A stretch of DNA of 55,819 bases from an uncultured Lachnospiraceae bacterium (GTDB lineage: Bacteria > Bacillota > Clostridia > Lachnospirales > Lachnospiraceae): contig CACXFV010000092.1 of assembly GCA_902767015.1 (NCBI GenBank), positions 1 to 55,819 on the forward strand, given 5' to 3'. Of the stretch, positions 45,039 to 53,957 are shown in pieces. A program made the translations under genes and the position numbers. Position 1 is the stretch's first letter. Every line of letters begins with the position of its first letter. The notes under the pieces were generated by a model. The model did no database searches. It saw only the letters and a program-made list of their open reading frames with translations, and was not told the origin of the DNA.

Positions 45039-47294
45039 ATGAATGAAATATTGGCGCCGGCAGGTTCGGTCAAAGCGCTGTACGCGGCAGTGAATGCCGG
45101 TGCTGATGCGGTCTATATCGGTGGTCAGTTGTTTGGTGCAAGAGCTTTTGCGGAAAATCCTGATATTGAAACACTAAAAAGAGCGATTGATTATGTTCAT
45201 ATACATGGAAAAAAAATATATCTGACAGTCAATACATTGCTTAAAAACGGTGAATTGGAGGAGCAGCTTTATGACTATCTTCTGCCGTTATATCAACAAG
45301 GTTTAGATGCTGTTATTGTGCAGGACTTAGGGGTATTTGATTTTATCCGGAAGCATTTTTTTAAGTTGGATATACATGCCAGTACACAGATGGCTGTTAC
45401 CGGTGTCGAAAGTGCGGCATTTTTAAAAAATGCAGGTGCAACTCGTGTAGTGACAGCGCGTGAGCTTTCTCTATCGGAATTGAAAGAAATCCATGAAAAG
45501 GTTAGTATTGAGATTGAAAGCTTTGTCCATGGTGCGATGTGTTATGGCTATTCGGGAATGTGTCTTTTTAGCAGTATGATTGGCGGCAGAAGTGGCAATC
45601 GCGGGAGATGTGCCGGCTCGTGCCGGCAACCTTACGAAGTTTATAAGGCTCATAAAAGACTAAATTCTTCCGACAGTCTCTATGGGTTAAGCTTAAAGGA
45701 TATGAATACTCTTTCACTGATTCCGGATATTATCGAAAGTGGTGTCTATTCGCTGAAAATAGAGGGAAGAATGAAAAGTCCCGAATATGTGGCCGGCGTT
45801 GTGTCAATTTATCGTAAATATCTTGATTTATATTATGAATATGGACGTGAAGGATTTCGACTAAGAAAGCAGGATTTGCAAAATCTTTCACAGCTTTACA
45901 GCAGAAGTGGCTCCACCACCGGATATTACCAATGTTACAATTCAAAAAATATGGTTTCCTTCCGTCAACCTGCCTATAAATCGGAAAATGAAAATTTTAT
46001 CCGTGAAATTCATGAACAATATTGTGATAAAACCGTCAGGCGCAGAGCGTATGCCCATATCAGACTGCATGAAGGAAAGGCAATGGAACTGACGCTCTGT
46101 TCTTATCCTGATAAGATAATAAATATCACGCAAACAGGCGCCATTGTGACAGGAGCCTTGAAAAAACCTATTGATCAGGCAGGCGTGATAAAGCAGTTGA
46201 AAAAAACAGGAGATAGTTTGATTGAATTTGAGGATATCACAATTGAACTGGGAGATAATGTATTCGTGGCAGTGTCACAGTTAAACGAATTGAGACGAGC
46301 TGCCATACAGAAGTTTGAAGAAGCATTGCTTTTGGAATATAGAAGAGTAACAGAGCATAGCGGCAGTGCGGTAAAAAATGTCTTTCCGTATCAGGCGCAT
46401 GGCAAAACACCTGTTTCGTTGACAGAGTCTGCTTGCTGCATTTCCTGTCAGGTTACAACGTTGCCCCAGCTTGATTGTGTGCTGAACAGAGAAGAGATAT
46501 CCACGGTATGTATTTCCACCGATATACTGACAGTGGAGGAATGTCTTGCATCTGTCAAAAGGGTGCTGTCTTCCCATAAAGAATGTGTCATTGAAATGCC
46601 CTATATTTATCGCCACCATGGCAAAAGGTATATGGCTGCCCTGTCGGAAAAAATGTCAGAAGACAATGATATCCTCAATGGTCTTGCGAGTGGGCAGATA
46701 CGTTACATGATTAAGAATATAGATGAATTAGGATTGATGGCGAATACCTGTGACAGTTCAGAAAGAAAAGGCAGTAGCAAGGGTACTTTTCAGACCGACT
46801 CTTCTTTATATGCCTTTAACCGGTATGCGAAGAAGTATCTGTATCATTTGGGTGCCTGTAAAGTAACGCTTCCTTATGAGCTTAATTATCATGAGCTAAA
46901 GAAGCTTGCGGATATGAACGATGAACTGGTCATCTATGGCTATGTACCGCTTATGGTTTCTGCCGGTTGCCTTAATAAAAATTTTAATCAATGTCTGAAG
47001 GGAAGCAATGAGATTCTGAATTTAAGAGACAGACGCGGCGCAACCTTTACGGCAATGTGTTGTTGTAATTTCTGTTATAATATCATATATAACTGTGTGC
47101 CTGTTTCATTGCTTGGGGTTCATGACAAGGTTTTAAATATTAATACCCGGCATTATCGTATTAACCTGACGATAGAAGACGCTGTGACGGCTGCGCAGGT
47201 GCTTGAACAATATATCAAAGTATTTTATAATCATGAAGATTATGATGAAATTAGCGATTTTACAAGAGGACATTTTAACAGAGGTGTGGATTAA
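45039..47294 (+). CDS. Peptidase U32 family protein with DUF3656
   Basis: Named collagenase-like protease, but better-studied members (such as RlhA) hydroxylate 23S rRNA or tRNA, so proteolysis is not assumed. N-terminal TIM-barrel-like U32 domain: ILAPAGSVKALYAAVNAGAD, VQDLGVFDFI, LDIHASTQMAV and ESFVHGAMCYGYSGMCLFSS, with the Cys-rich SGNRGRCAGSCRQPY expected to bind iron or a cluster. SLKIEGRMKSPEYVAG follows. The C-terminal half is DUF3656-like. 751 residues. Its stop overlaps the next start by one base. Confidence 0.88.
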   Translation: MNEILAPAGSVKALYAAVNAGADAVYIGGQLFGARAFAENPDIETLKRAIDYVHIHGKKIYLTVNTLLKNGELEEQLYDYLLPLYQQGLDAVIVQDLGVFDFIRKHFFKLDIHASTQMAVTGVESAAFLKNAGATRVVTARELSLSELKEIHEKVSIEIESFVHGAMCYGYSGMCLFSSMIGGRSGNRGRCAGSCRQPYEVYKAHKRLNSSDSLYGLSLKDMNTLSLIPDIIESGVYSLKIEGRMKSPEYVAGVVSIYRKYLDLYYEYGREGFRLRKQDLQNLSQLYSRSGSTTGYYQCYNSKNMVSFRQPAYKSENENFIREIHEQYCDKTVRRRAYAHIRLHEGKAMELTLCSYPDKIINITQTGAIVTGALKKPIDQAGVIKQLKKTGDSLIEFEDITIELGDNVFVAVSQLNELRRAAIQKFEEALLLEYRRVTEHSGSAVKNVFPYQAHGKTPVSLTESACCISCQVTTLPQLDCVLNREEISTVCISTDILTVEECLASVKRVLSSHKECVIEMPYIYRHHGKRYMAALSEKMSEDNDILNGLASGQIRYMIKNIDELGLMANTCDSSERKGSSKGTFQTDSSLYAFNRYAKKYLYHLGACKVTLPYELNYHELKKLADMNDELVIYGYVPLMVSAGCLNKNFNQCLKGSNEILNLRDRRGATFTAMCCCNFCYNIIYNCVPVSLLGVHDKVLNINTRHYRINLTIEDAVTAAQVLEQYIKVFYNHEDYDEISDFTRGHFNRGVD

Positions 47295-48715
47295 TGCAGA
47301 ATATATTTTTTGGGATATCTAAGTATTTATTTATCTTTCTTATGTCTTTTTTTGTGTTTTTCAGTTATATCATTATGAGAGATAAGAATCAGCAATCTCA
47401 TAAGCCTGCCCTTTTTATTCAGAGTGTGATGATGTTTGTATTACATTTTACAGGTTTTCTGATTATTCTGATGAATACAAGGGATAATACCATTGTACTG
47501 TTTTATGGAGGACAGTTGGTGCTGTTTATTCTTCTTCGGGGTATCTATAGCATTGCCTTTGAAGAACTGTATAGCAAAGGACTCATTAATAATATGTGTA
47601 TGCTGTTATGCATCAGTTTTATTATGTTGACAAGACTTCATTACCGCATGGCAATTAAACAATTTATTATTGTATGCGCAGCGTCTGCCATTGCCATTGC
47701 TGTGACAGCCATTGTCAGCAAGGCTGAACAGTTAAATCGCCTTACATATGTATACTGCTTTGCCGGAATTGCTTTTCTGGTAGTGGTACTGATACTTGGT
47801 CAGACGACAAAGGGAGCCAATTTATCTATATCACTGGGTGGTTTTTATTTTCAGCCGTCAGAATTTGTAAAAATATTGTATGTATTTTTCCTAGCGGCTT
47901 TCTTGAGTAAAAGCGTTAGTTTTCAACGCATTTTGGTGTCTGCCCTGTTTGCCGGAATGCATGTCATTATCCTTGTTTTGTCCAGAGATCTTGGCAGTGC
48001 ACTGATTTTTTTTATTGTATATGTAATGATGGTATATGTTGCAACCGGCAAAAGCAGGTATCTGGCAGCAGGCATCTTCGGCGGCGGATTGGCATCTGTT
48101 GTGGGGTACAAAATTTTTCCGCATATTCGGGTTAGGGTACAGGCGTTTATGGATCCGTGGTCAGTAATTGATAATCAGGGATATCAGGTAACACAGTCTC
48201 TTTTTGCCATAGGAACGGGAGGAATGCTTGGACTCGGGTTATATAGGGGTTCTCCCAAATCGGTTCCCTTAGTGGCACAGGATTTTATGTTTGCCGCCAT
48301 TTCCGAGGAGTTTGGAGGATTTTTTGCGATTTGTCTTATTTTTTTATGTATCTCCTGTTTTATGTATTTTATTAAAAGTGCCATAAAACAAAAGAACATG
48401 TTTTACAAGTTGACAGGTTTGGGACTTTCTATCTCTTATGCAGTACAGACGATATTGACGATAGGCGGTGCCATCAAATTTATTCCTTCTACCGGTGTTA
48501 CACTTCCGCTGGTAAGCTATGGCGGTAGCTCTGTGTTATGTACTATGATAACATTTGCCATTTTGCAGGGATTGTTTGTGATTTCAAGCCATGAAGAGGA
48601 GAAGGAAAGAAAAACAGCCGAGCAAGTGACGGAGGCGATTGACCTTGCCATTACGGCAGGTATCAGTATCGGAGAAGAACCTGTCAGAAAGAAAAAGTCA
48701 AATACACAGTCTTAG
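47294..48715 (+). CDS. SEDS-family peptidoglycan polymerase (FtsW/RodA type)
   Basis: Membrane glycosyltransferase that polymerises lipid II. Family residues include the catalytic Asp232 in LSRDLGSALIFF, QPSEFVKI, the extracellular PWSVIDNQGYQ and the late SEEFGG and VSYGGSS segments. About 120 extra N-terminal residues with several helices precede the standard ten-helix core. This longer form occurs with a PBP next door. It is followed 124 bases later by a class B PBP, the classic SEDS-PBP partner. FtsW, RodA and SpoVE cannot be told apart by eye. Confidence 0.92.
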   Translation: MQNIFFGISKYLFIFLMSFFVFFSYIIMRDKNQQSHKPALFIQSVMMFVLHFTGFLIILMNTRDNTIVLFYGGQLVLFILLRGIYSIAFEELYSKGLINNMCMLLCISFIMLTRLHYRMAIKQFIIVCAASAIAIAVTAIVSKAEQLNRLTYVYCFAGIAFLVVVLILGQTTKGANLSISLGGFYFQPSEFVKILYVFFLAAFLSKSVSFQRILVSALFAGMHVIILVLSRDLGSALIFFIVYVMMVYVATGKSRYLAAGIFGGGLASVVGYKIFPHIRVRVQAFMDPWSVIDNQGYQVTQSLFAIGTGGMLGLGLYRGSPKSVPLVAQDFMFAAISEEFGGFFAICLIFLCISCFMYFIKSAIKQKNMFYKLTGLGLSISYAVQTILTIGGAIKFIPSTGVTLPLVSYGGSSVLCTMITFAILQGLFVISSHEEEKERKTAEQVTEAIDLAITAGISIGEEPVRKKKSNTQS

Positions 48716-48839
48716 AATCAGTGCACAAAGATAGAAGTTAGAAAATAAACTTTTCAAACTATATAATTGCTGTTGGTGGCAACATTACAAGCAATCAATG
48801 GCAATTGTATTGCATTAGCAATATGTAGGAGGTTTAAAA

Positions 48840-50318
48840 ATGGAAGTGCATTCTAATGAAAAAGAGAATCGTAAAGTGAATAAAAAAACAAAGCAAAAGA
48901 AAAAAACAAATTCCAATCGCCAGATTATGAATGTCACCTATATTTTTTTGCTCATATTCGTGATGATGACAGGCTATTTTGTGAATTACCAAATGAATGA
49001 AGGGGCCGAGATAATTAACAACGCTTATAATAAGCGAGAGGAAATTCTGGCAAAGTCTATCATTCGCGGCAATATTCTCAGTAACGATAAAACAATTTTA
49101 GCGCAAACTCTCACAAAAGAGGATGGAACAGAGATAAGGAATTATCCTTATGAGCAACTGTTCGCGCATGCAGTCGGCTATTCGACACATGGTCAGACAG
49201 GAATCGAGCTGCTTGCCAATTATCGGCTTTTGACATCCAATTCACCGATGCTTGAAATCGCTGCTGACGATTTGCATGGCAAAAAACACATTGGAGATAA
49301 TGTTGTTACATCTCTTGATATTTCTGTCAGCGAAGCCGCTTATCAGGCTATGGAGGGTTATAAAGGTGCTGTCATTGCGATTGAGCCTGCAACCGGAAAA
49401 ATCATCACCCTTATTTCAAAACCTGATTTTAATCCGAATGTCGTTGCAGACATCTATTCTGACCTGATTGCTGACGACAATAATTCCAATCTGCTCAACA
49501 GAGCGACAGGTGGATTGTATACACCGGGCTCCACCTTTAAGCTCTTTACATTATATGAATATATCCGTGAGAATCCGGACTATGAGGATTATCATTACGA
49601 TTGCAACGGCAGTATATCTGTTGATGAATATCGGATTAAATGTTCCGGGGGAGCTGCCCATGGAGAGGAGGACATATATGACTCTTTTGCCTATTCCTGC
49701 AACAGCTCTTTTGTCAATATGGGACTTACATTAAACAAAAACGCTTTTGTAAGCACCTGCAAAAGGTTACTTTTTGACTCAGACCTTCCGATTCATTTTC
49801 CCTATAGCCAAAGCGAAATATCTTTGAGCGAAAAATCTTCTGTTTTTGAGACAATGCAGACTGTGATGGGACAGGGAAAAACGCTTGTAACACCGATTCA
49901 TCTGTGTATGATTGCTGCCGCTATTGCTAATGACGGTTTGCTGATGAAGCCTTATATTGTGACATCAATTGAAAATCATAATGGTAAAACCATTAAGACG
50001 TACCATCCTTCCTCTTATCGTGAAATATTACTACCGGAAGAGACGGCAGTATTAAAAAAATTTCTTCGCAGCGTGGTAGAGTATGGAACAGCAAAACGCT
50101 TGAATACAGAGAAATATATAGCTTATGGCAAGACAGGAACTGCCCAGATAGAAGATGGTTCCCGAAACAATTCATTGTTTATGGGCTTCGCAGAACAGGA
50201 TGGAAAGAAACTTGCGATATGTGTAGTATTAGAAGATACACCGGAAGGAACCATTCCTGCAGTAACAGTGGCCAAGGCGGTTTTTGACAGTTACTATTTT
50301 ACAAATGAAAATTATTAA
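48840..50318 (+). CDS. Class B penicillin-binding protein (transpeptidase)
   Basis: Cross-links peptidoglycan as partner of the SEDS polymerase encoded upstream. A Lys-rich cytoplasmic tail and one membrane helix (about 31-50) lead to a short pedestal and the transpeptidase domain. Its three catalytic motifs are STFK (231-234), SCN (286-288) and KTGTA (431-435). At 492 residues it is short for PBP2, close to mycobacterial PbpA in layout. GGAGG lies upstream of the ATG. Confidence 0.93.
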   Translation: MEVHSNEKENRKVNKKTKQKKKTNSNRQIMNVTYIFLLIFVMMTGYFVNYQMNEGAEIINNAYNKREEILAKSIIRGNILSNDKTILAQTLTKEDGTEIRNYPYEQLFAHAVGYSTHGQTGIELLANYRLLTSNSPMLEIAADDLHGKKHIGDNVVTSLDISVSEAAYQAMEGYKGAVIAIEPATGKIITLISKPDFNPNVVADIYSDLIADDNNSNLLNRATGGLYTPGSTFKLFTLYEYIRENPDYEDYHYDCNGSISVDEYRIKCSGGAAHGEEDIYDSFAYSCNSSFVNMGLTLNKNAFVSTCKRLLFDSDLPIHFPYSQSEISLSEKSSVFETMQTVMGQGKTLVTPIHLCMIAAAIANDGLLMKPYIVTSIENHNGKTIKTYHPSSYREILLPEETAVLKKFLRSVVEYGTAKRLNTEKYIAYGKTGTAQIEDGSRNNSLFMGFAEQDGKKLAICVVLEDTPEGTIPAVTVAKAVFDSYYFTNENY

Positions 50319-50324
50319 AATAGA

Positions 50325-50353
50325 TTGACTAAAACTTAAGAATATTAGATAAT
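50325..50353 (+). promoter_or_regulatory. Possible sigma-A promoter before the HlyD-like gene
   Basis: TTGACT (50325-50330), 17 bases, GATAAT (50348-50353). A transcript from here would begin close to the palindrome at 50355, placing that hairpin at the 5' end of the message. Confidence 0.45.
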
Positions 50354-50354
50354 A

Positions 50355-50434
50355 TAACTTATCGAATGAAAATAAGCGGCTGCGAAGCAGACATTCATTT
50401 TCATTCGATAAGTTAGCGATAAAGCAAAGCTTTA
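50355..50434. repeat. Perfect 19-bp palindrome with nested hairpins
   Basis: Arms TAACTTATCGAATGAAAAT (50355-50373) and its exact complement (50397-50415). Between them is a small stem CTGC/GCAG around GAA (50380-50390). A third hairpin TAAAGC/GCTTTA follows (50420-50434). The motif GCGGCTGCGAAGCAG lies in the loop. It ends about 55 bases before the ATG of the HlyD-like gene. Confidence 0.75.
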
Positions 50435-50488
50435 GAGCAATATTAGAATCATTTTTAGAACAGTGGAAGGGAAAATTGACAAAATAAA

Positions 50489-51895
50489 ATGAGTTCAAAA
50501 AAGAAAAAACGTAGAATTGTACGATATAGAAGTCCGATTAATATCAATATAGGTTTAATTCTGTTTATCGCCATTTTTTTATATGTAGCTGTTAATTGCT
50601 TTATCTACATGACCAGAGAAAAAATTTCGGTTTATGAGGTGGTTGCAGGTGAAAGTGAAAGTATTCCCGGTATCGCAACGACAGGAATTGCTTTACGTTC
50701 GGAAAAGGTTGTCACTATCCCATCTACCGGGTATGTGAATTTTTACGTCAAAGACGGTTCGAGAGTTTCTGTTGGAGAGACGGTATATACCATTGACGAG
50801 AGCGGTTCATTCTCTGAGTTGTTAAAGGATGCAGCACTTAATTCCACCACCTTGACCAGTGATAATATTGTTGAGATAAAAAGAGATATTTTTTCTTTTA
50901 TTTCCTCTTTTGATGATAAGGATTTTGATTCGGCTTATGAATTTAAGTATGACTTAAATGCCACACTGATTGAATGCATCAATCTCAATGCATTGGACAA
51001 GATTAACCAGTCACTTCTTGCGAATGGAAATAATACACTCAGTCTCAATACGGCGGTTGACTCGGGAATCATTGAATTTTATACAGATGGTTTTGAAGGA
51101 CTTGTACCGGAGCAGCTTAATAACGATATTTTTAATATTGGCAATTACAGTAAAAATACGATTGAAAAGGACAAACCTGTTGAAGCCGGCAAACCCGTAT
51201 ATAAGACAATTACCGATGAAACCTGGTATATTGCCGTGCCACTGACTGATAGTCAATTTGAAAAATATGAAAATAAAGATACAGTAGAAGTGGTATTTCC
51301 AACTGAAAATATCAAAACCTCGGCTTATTTTACAAGAGTCACTAATGACAACCAGCATTATGGCCTTTTAGAACTGAAACGATATATGATCAGATTTGCG
51401 GATAAGCGTTTTCTGAATGTACAGATTATCGGTGATACCAGTACAGGCTTAAAGATTCCTAAGACTTCTGTTGTTGAAAAAGAATTTTTCACCGTACCAA
51501 GGAATTATATCACGCAAGGTGGCAACAGTGAGGATTATGGTGTCATGAAAGAAGTAATTGATGATGCCGGTAACACCTCCGAAGTATTTACACGTGTCGA
51601 TATTATCGAACAGACCGAGGACACCTGTTATATTGAAGGGGGCGATTCCGTAGAATCGGGAACTGTCATTGTCCAGCCTCAATCTACCAACAGATATCAA
51701 ATTGCAAATACTGTAAAATTATCAGGTGTGTATAACGTGAATACAGGTCTTGCTTCTTTCCGATATATTGAAATACTTTCGGAAAAAAATGGCTATTATA
51801 TCGTAGAATCAGGTAATAAATATGGTCTGCAGGTATATGATCAGATTGTACTCAATGCATCGCTTGTGAAGGAAAATCAGGTGATTTTTAAATAA
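50489..51895 (+). CDS. HlyD-like membrane-anchored protein
   Basis: 468-residue protein with a basic N-terminus (MSSKKKKRRIVRYRSP), one membrane helix (about 20-41) and a large extracytoplasmic part. Residues about 60-105 and 370-465 have the two-half barrel-sandwich pattern of HlyD/RND adaptors (VVTIPSTGYVNFYVKDGSRV, later a matching strand set). No partner transporter is beside it, and its neighbours are PBP and division genes. In Clostridia this gene commonly precedes ylmE-sepF, so an envelope or division role is more likely than export. The ribosome site is weak (GGAAGGG is about 16 bases upstream). Confidence 0.75.
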   Translation: MSSKKKKRRIVRYRSPININIGLILFIAIFLYVAVNCFIYMTREKISVYEVVAGESESIPGIATTGIALRSEKVVTIPSTGYVNFYVKDGSRVSVGETVYTIDESGSFSELLKDAALNSTTLTSDNIVEIKRDIFSFISSFDDKDFDSAYEFKYDLNATLIECINLNALDKINQSLLANGNNTLSLNTAVDSGIIEFYTDGFEGLVPEQLNNDIFNIGNYSKNTIEKDKPVEAGKPVYKTITDETWYIAVPLTDSQFEKYENKDTVEVVFPTENIKTSAYFTRVTNDNQHYGLLELKRYMIRFADKRFLNVQIIGDTSTGLKIPKTSVVEKEFFTVPRNYITQGGNSEDYGVMKEVIDDAGNTSEVFTRVDIIEQTEDTCYIEGGDSVESGTVIVQPQSTNRYQIANTVKLSGVYNVNTGLASFRYIEILSEKNGYYIVESGNKYGLQVYDQIVLNASLVKENQVIFK

Positions 51896-51967
51896 AACTG
51901 TAAAAGCTAATACGTAAAAAAAACTTAAATGTCGTAAATATTATTATATGGAAAGGAAATTAGCATT

Positions 51968-52666
51968 GTGGATATGATTAATGAAAATATACGAATTGTT
52001 AAAAAAAATATTGAGATGGCATGCGAACGCTCCGGAAGAACAGTATCCGATGTCACCTTGATTGCTGTCAGTAAAACCAAACCGGTATCCGATATTCAGG
52101 AGGCATATGATGCCGGAACAATTGATTTTGGTGAAAATAAAGTGCAGGAGCTTACCGATAAATATCCTGTGCTGCCAAAGGATATCAAATGGCACCTGAT
52201 TGGCCATTTGCAGACAAACAAGGTAAAATATATTGTAGATAAAGTACATCTGATTCATTCTGTTGATTCTGTAAAGCTTGCTTCACAGATTGAAAAGGAA
52301 TGTGAAAAGAAAAATATTCATATGGATATCCTGATGGAGGTCAATGTAGCTGAAGAGGATACTAAATTTGGATTAAAATATGATGAAACAATCAATGTTA
52401 TCAAAGAAATCAGTCATTTTTCCCATGTACACATTAAGGGGTTGATGACAATAGCTCCGTTTACAGAGAATCCTGAGGATAACCGTATTTACTTCAAAAA
52501 ATTAAAACAATTATCGGATGAGATATCCGCATTACAGATTGAAAATGTTAAAATGAAAGAATTATCAATGGGAATGACAGGCGATTATGAAGTCGCAGTA
52601 GAAGAGGGCGCCACATTGGTAAGAGTTGGAACGGGAATTTTTGGAAATAGAAATTACGCTATATAA
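51968..52666 (+). CDS. ylmE: YggS/YlmE family PLP-binding protein
   Basis: PLP homeostasis protein with an alanine-racemase-like barrel fold. Residues VTLIAVSKTKP contain the PLP lysine. GENKVQELTDKY, WHLIGHLQTNKVK and LSMGMTGDYEVAV are family motifs. The 232 residues are normal. It starts at a GTG at 51968 with AAAGGAAA spaced 8 bases, a better fit than the ATG at 51974. It lies immediately upstream of sepF, as in Bacillus and many Firmicutes. Confidence 0.94.
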   Translation: MDMINENIRIVKKNIEMACERSGRTVSDVTLIAVSKTKPVSDIQEAYDAGTIDFGENKVQELTDKYPVLPKDIKWHLIGHLQTNKVKYIVDKVHLIHSVDSVKLASQIEKECEKKNIHMDILMEVNVAEEDTKFGLKYDETINVIKEISHFSHVHIKGLMTIAPFTENPEDNRIYFKKLKQLSDEISALQIENVKMKELSMGMTGDYEVAVEEGATLVRVGTGIFGNRNYAI

Positions 52667-52681
52667 AATGCTGATTACCTG

Positions 52682-52710
52682 TTGACATTCCTGCCAAAAA
52701 CAACGATAAT
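52682..52710 (+). promoter_or_regulatory. Sigma-A promoter of sepF
   Basis: TTGACA (52682-52687), 17 bases, GATAAT (52705-52710), 64 bases before the sepF ATG. Confidence 0.6.
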
Positions 52711-52774
52711 ATAATAATAATGTATTAATAATTATTATATAGAAACTATTTATAGGAAAGGAACCTACATAAAA

Positions 52775-53284
52775 ATGAGTATTACTGATAAGATTTTGAA
52801 TTTTGTAAAATTAAATGATGATGATGATTACGAAGACGATTATGATGAAGAGGAAGAAGATTACGCGAAAATAGAGAAAGCCGAGAGGCGCAGATTTGCT
52901 AAAAAGGGGTATGATGAAGAGGACGACGAATATTCTATTCAGAAACCTGTTCAAAAACAGCGTTCTGTAAAGACAAAGGTTGTGCCTGTAAGAAAGGGAG
53001 GTATGAATATGGAGGTATGCGTGATAAAGCCGGCAACAATCGAGGATGGCCGTGAGATTACTAATACATTGGTATCAGGAAGAGCTGTTGTGTTGAATCT
53101 CGAAGGGATTCATGTTGAACTAGCACAAAGAATTATTGATTTCACATCAGGTTCATGTTTTGCGATTGATGGTAATCTGCAGAAGGTGTCTAATTATATA
53201 TTTATTGCAACACCACCATCTGTTGATATTTCCGGTGATTTTCAGGAAATCATTAATAACAATGCAAACATTTCAGATGTATAA
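52775..53284 (+). CDS. sepF: Cell division protein SepF
   Basis: Membrane-bound partner of FtsZ that forms rings and anchors the Z-ring. The N-terminal amphipathic helix (ITDKILNFVKLN) is the membrane anchor. An unusually acidic stretch (DDDDYEDDYDEEEEDY) and a basic linker follow, then the conserved domain (EVCVIKPATIEDGREITNTL and later RIIDFTSGSCFAIDGNLQKV). 169 residues. The AAAGGAACC ribosome site is good. Confidence 0.95.
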   Translation: MSITDKILNFVKLNDDDDYEDDYDEEEEDYAKIEKAERRRFAKKGYDEEDDEYSIQKPVQKQRSVKTKVVPVRKGGMNMEVCVIKPATIEDGREITNTLVSGRAVVLNLEGIHVELAQRIIDFTSGSCFAIDGNLQKVSNYIFIATPPSVDISGDFQEIINNNANISDV

Positions 53285-53321
53285 TGAATTTTAGTTACAA
53301 TTTTAAATGATAAAATAGATT

Positions 53322-53948
53322 ATGAATAAATTAAAGATTAAATATATTTTTTTGCTATTATTAATAATCATATTAGTAGCTGTTGATCAGTTATCGAAGT
53401 ATTTTATACGTAGAAATCTTAAGTACCATCACCGTTACACTGTTCTAAAGCATATATTGAGCTTTGAATATGTCGAAAACCGTGGAGTGGCATTTGGATT
53501 ATTTTCAGGCAAAAAACTGATTATCACGGTAACTGTTGTTCTTGTAACGATTTGCATCATTTATGCTTTATGTATTATTGAGAACGCAATATCATCACTT
53601 AACAAACTTTTATCCGATACAGTCGTATCGGAGTATGCTGATAATAATGGCATTATTGCTGATGGTACTCAAATGAATATAGATGATGACATTCAAATTG
53701 CTTCTGTTACCAGAAAATTTGTTACACTGCAGATTATATGTATATTTTTAATAGCAGGCTCTATAGGCAATATGATTGATCGGATCCGCTGCGGATATGT
53801 TGTGGATTTCCTTCAGTTTGACTTCATTAATTTTCCTGTTTTTAATATTGCCGATTGTTATGTTACAATTTCTGTTTTTGTGCTATTGGTAATGGTATTG
53901 TTTTTTTTATCAGATAAAGAAATTAGCTTATTAAAATTAAGAAAGTAA
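53322..53948 (+). CDS. lspA: Prolipoprotein signal peptidase with inserted loop
   Basis: Membrane aspartyl protease that removes signal peptides from prolipoproteins. The catalytic aspartates are D162 (RCGYVVDFLQF) and D178 (FNIADCYV). VENRGVAFGLFSG (51-63) and GNMIDRI (149-155) are also conserved. At 208 residues it is longer than the usual 150-170. The extra residues (about 88-135) form a polar, Asp- and Asn-rich loop between the second and third helices, on the side where other LspA proteins have a short turn. The reading frame and codon use are normal, so it looks functional. Confidence 0.95.
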   Translation: MNKLKIKYIFLLLLIIILVAVDQLSKYFIRRNLKYHHRYTVLKHILSFEYVENRGVAFGLFSGKKLIITVTVVLVTICIIYALCIIENAISSLNKLLSDTVVSEYADNNGIIADGTQMNIDDDIQIASVTRKFVTLQIICIFLIAGSIGNMIDRIRCGYVVDFLQFDFINFPVFNIADCYVTISVFVLLVMVLFFLSDKEISLLKLRK

Positions 53949-53957
53949 CGTGATATT

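Noticed and set aside
45039-47294. Collagenase or virulence protease call for the U32 gene
   Set aside because: The name is historical. Characterised U32 members act in RNA hydroxylation, and the context is housekeeping.
48721-48839. Promoter before the PBP gene, with TATAAT at 48762
   Set aside because: The -10 is good but the -35 position reads TAGAAA, so I could not support a promoter. Read-through from the SEDS gene is as likely.
50286-50302. GACAGTTACTATTTTAC as another copy of the recurring motif
   Set aside because: It is coding sequence at the end of the PBP gene (DSYYF) and matches only part of the motif, so chance is the simpler reading.
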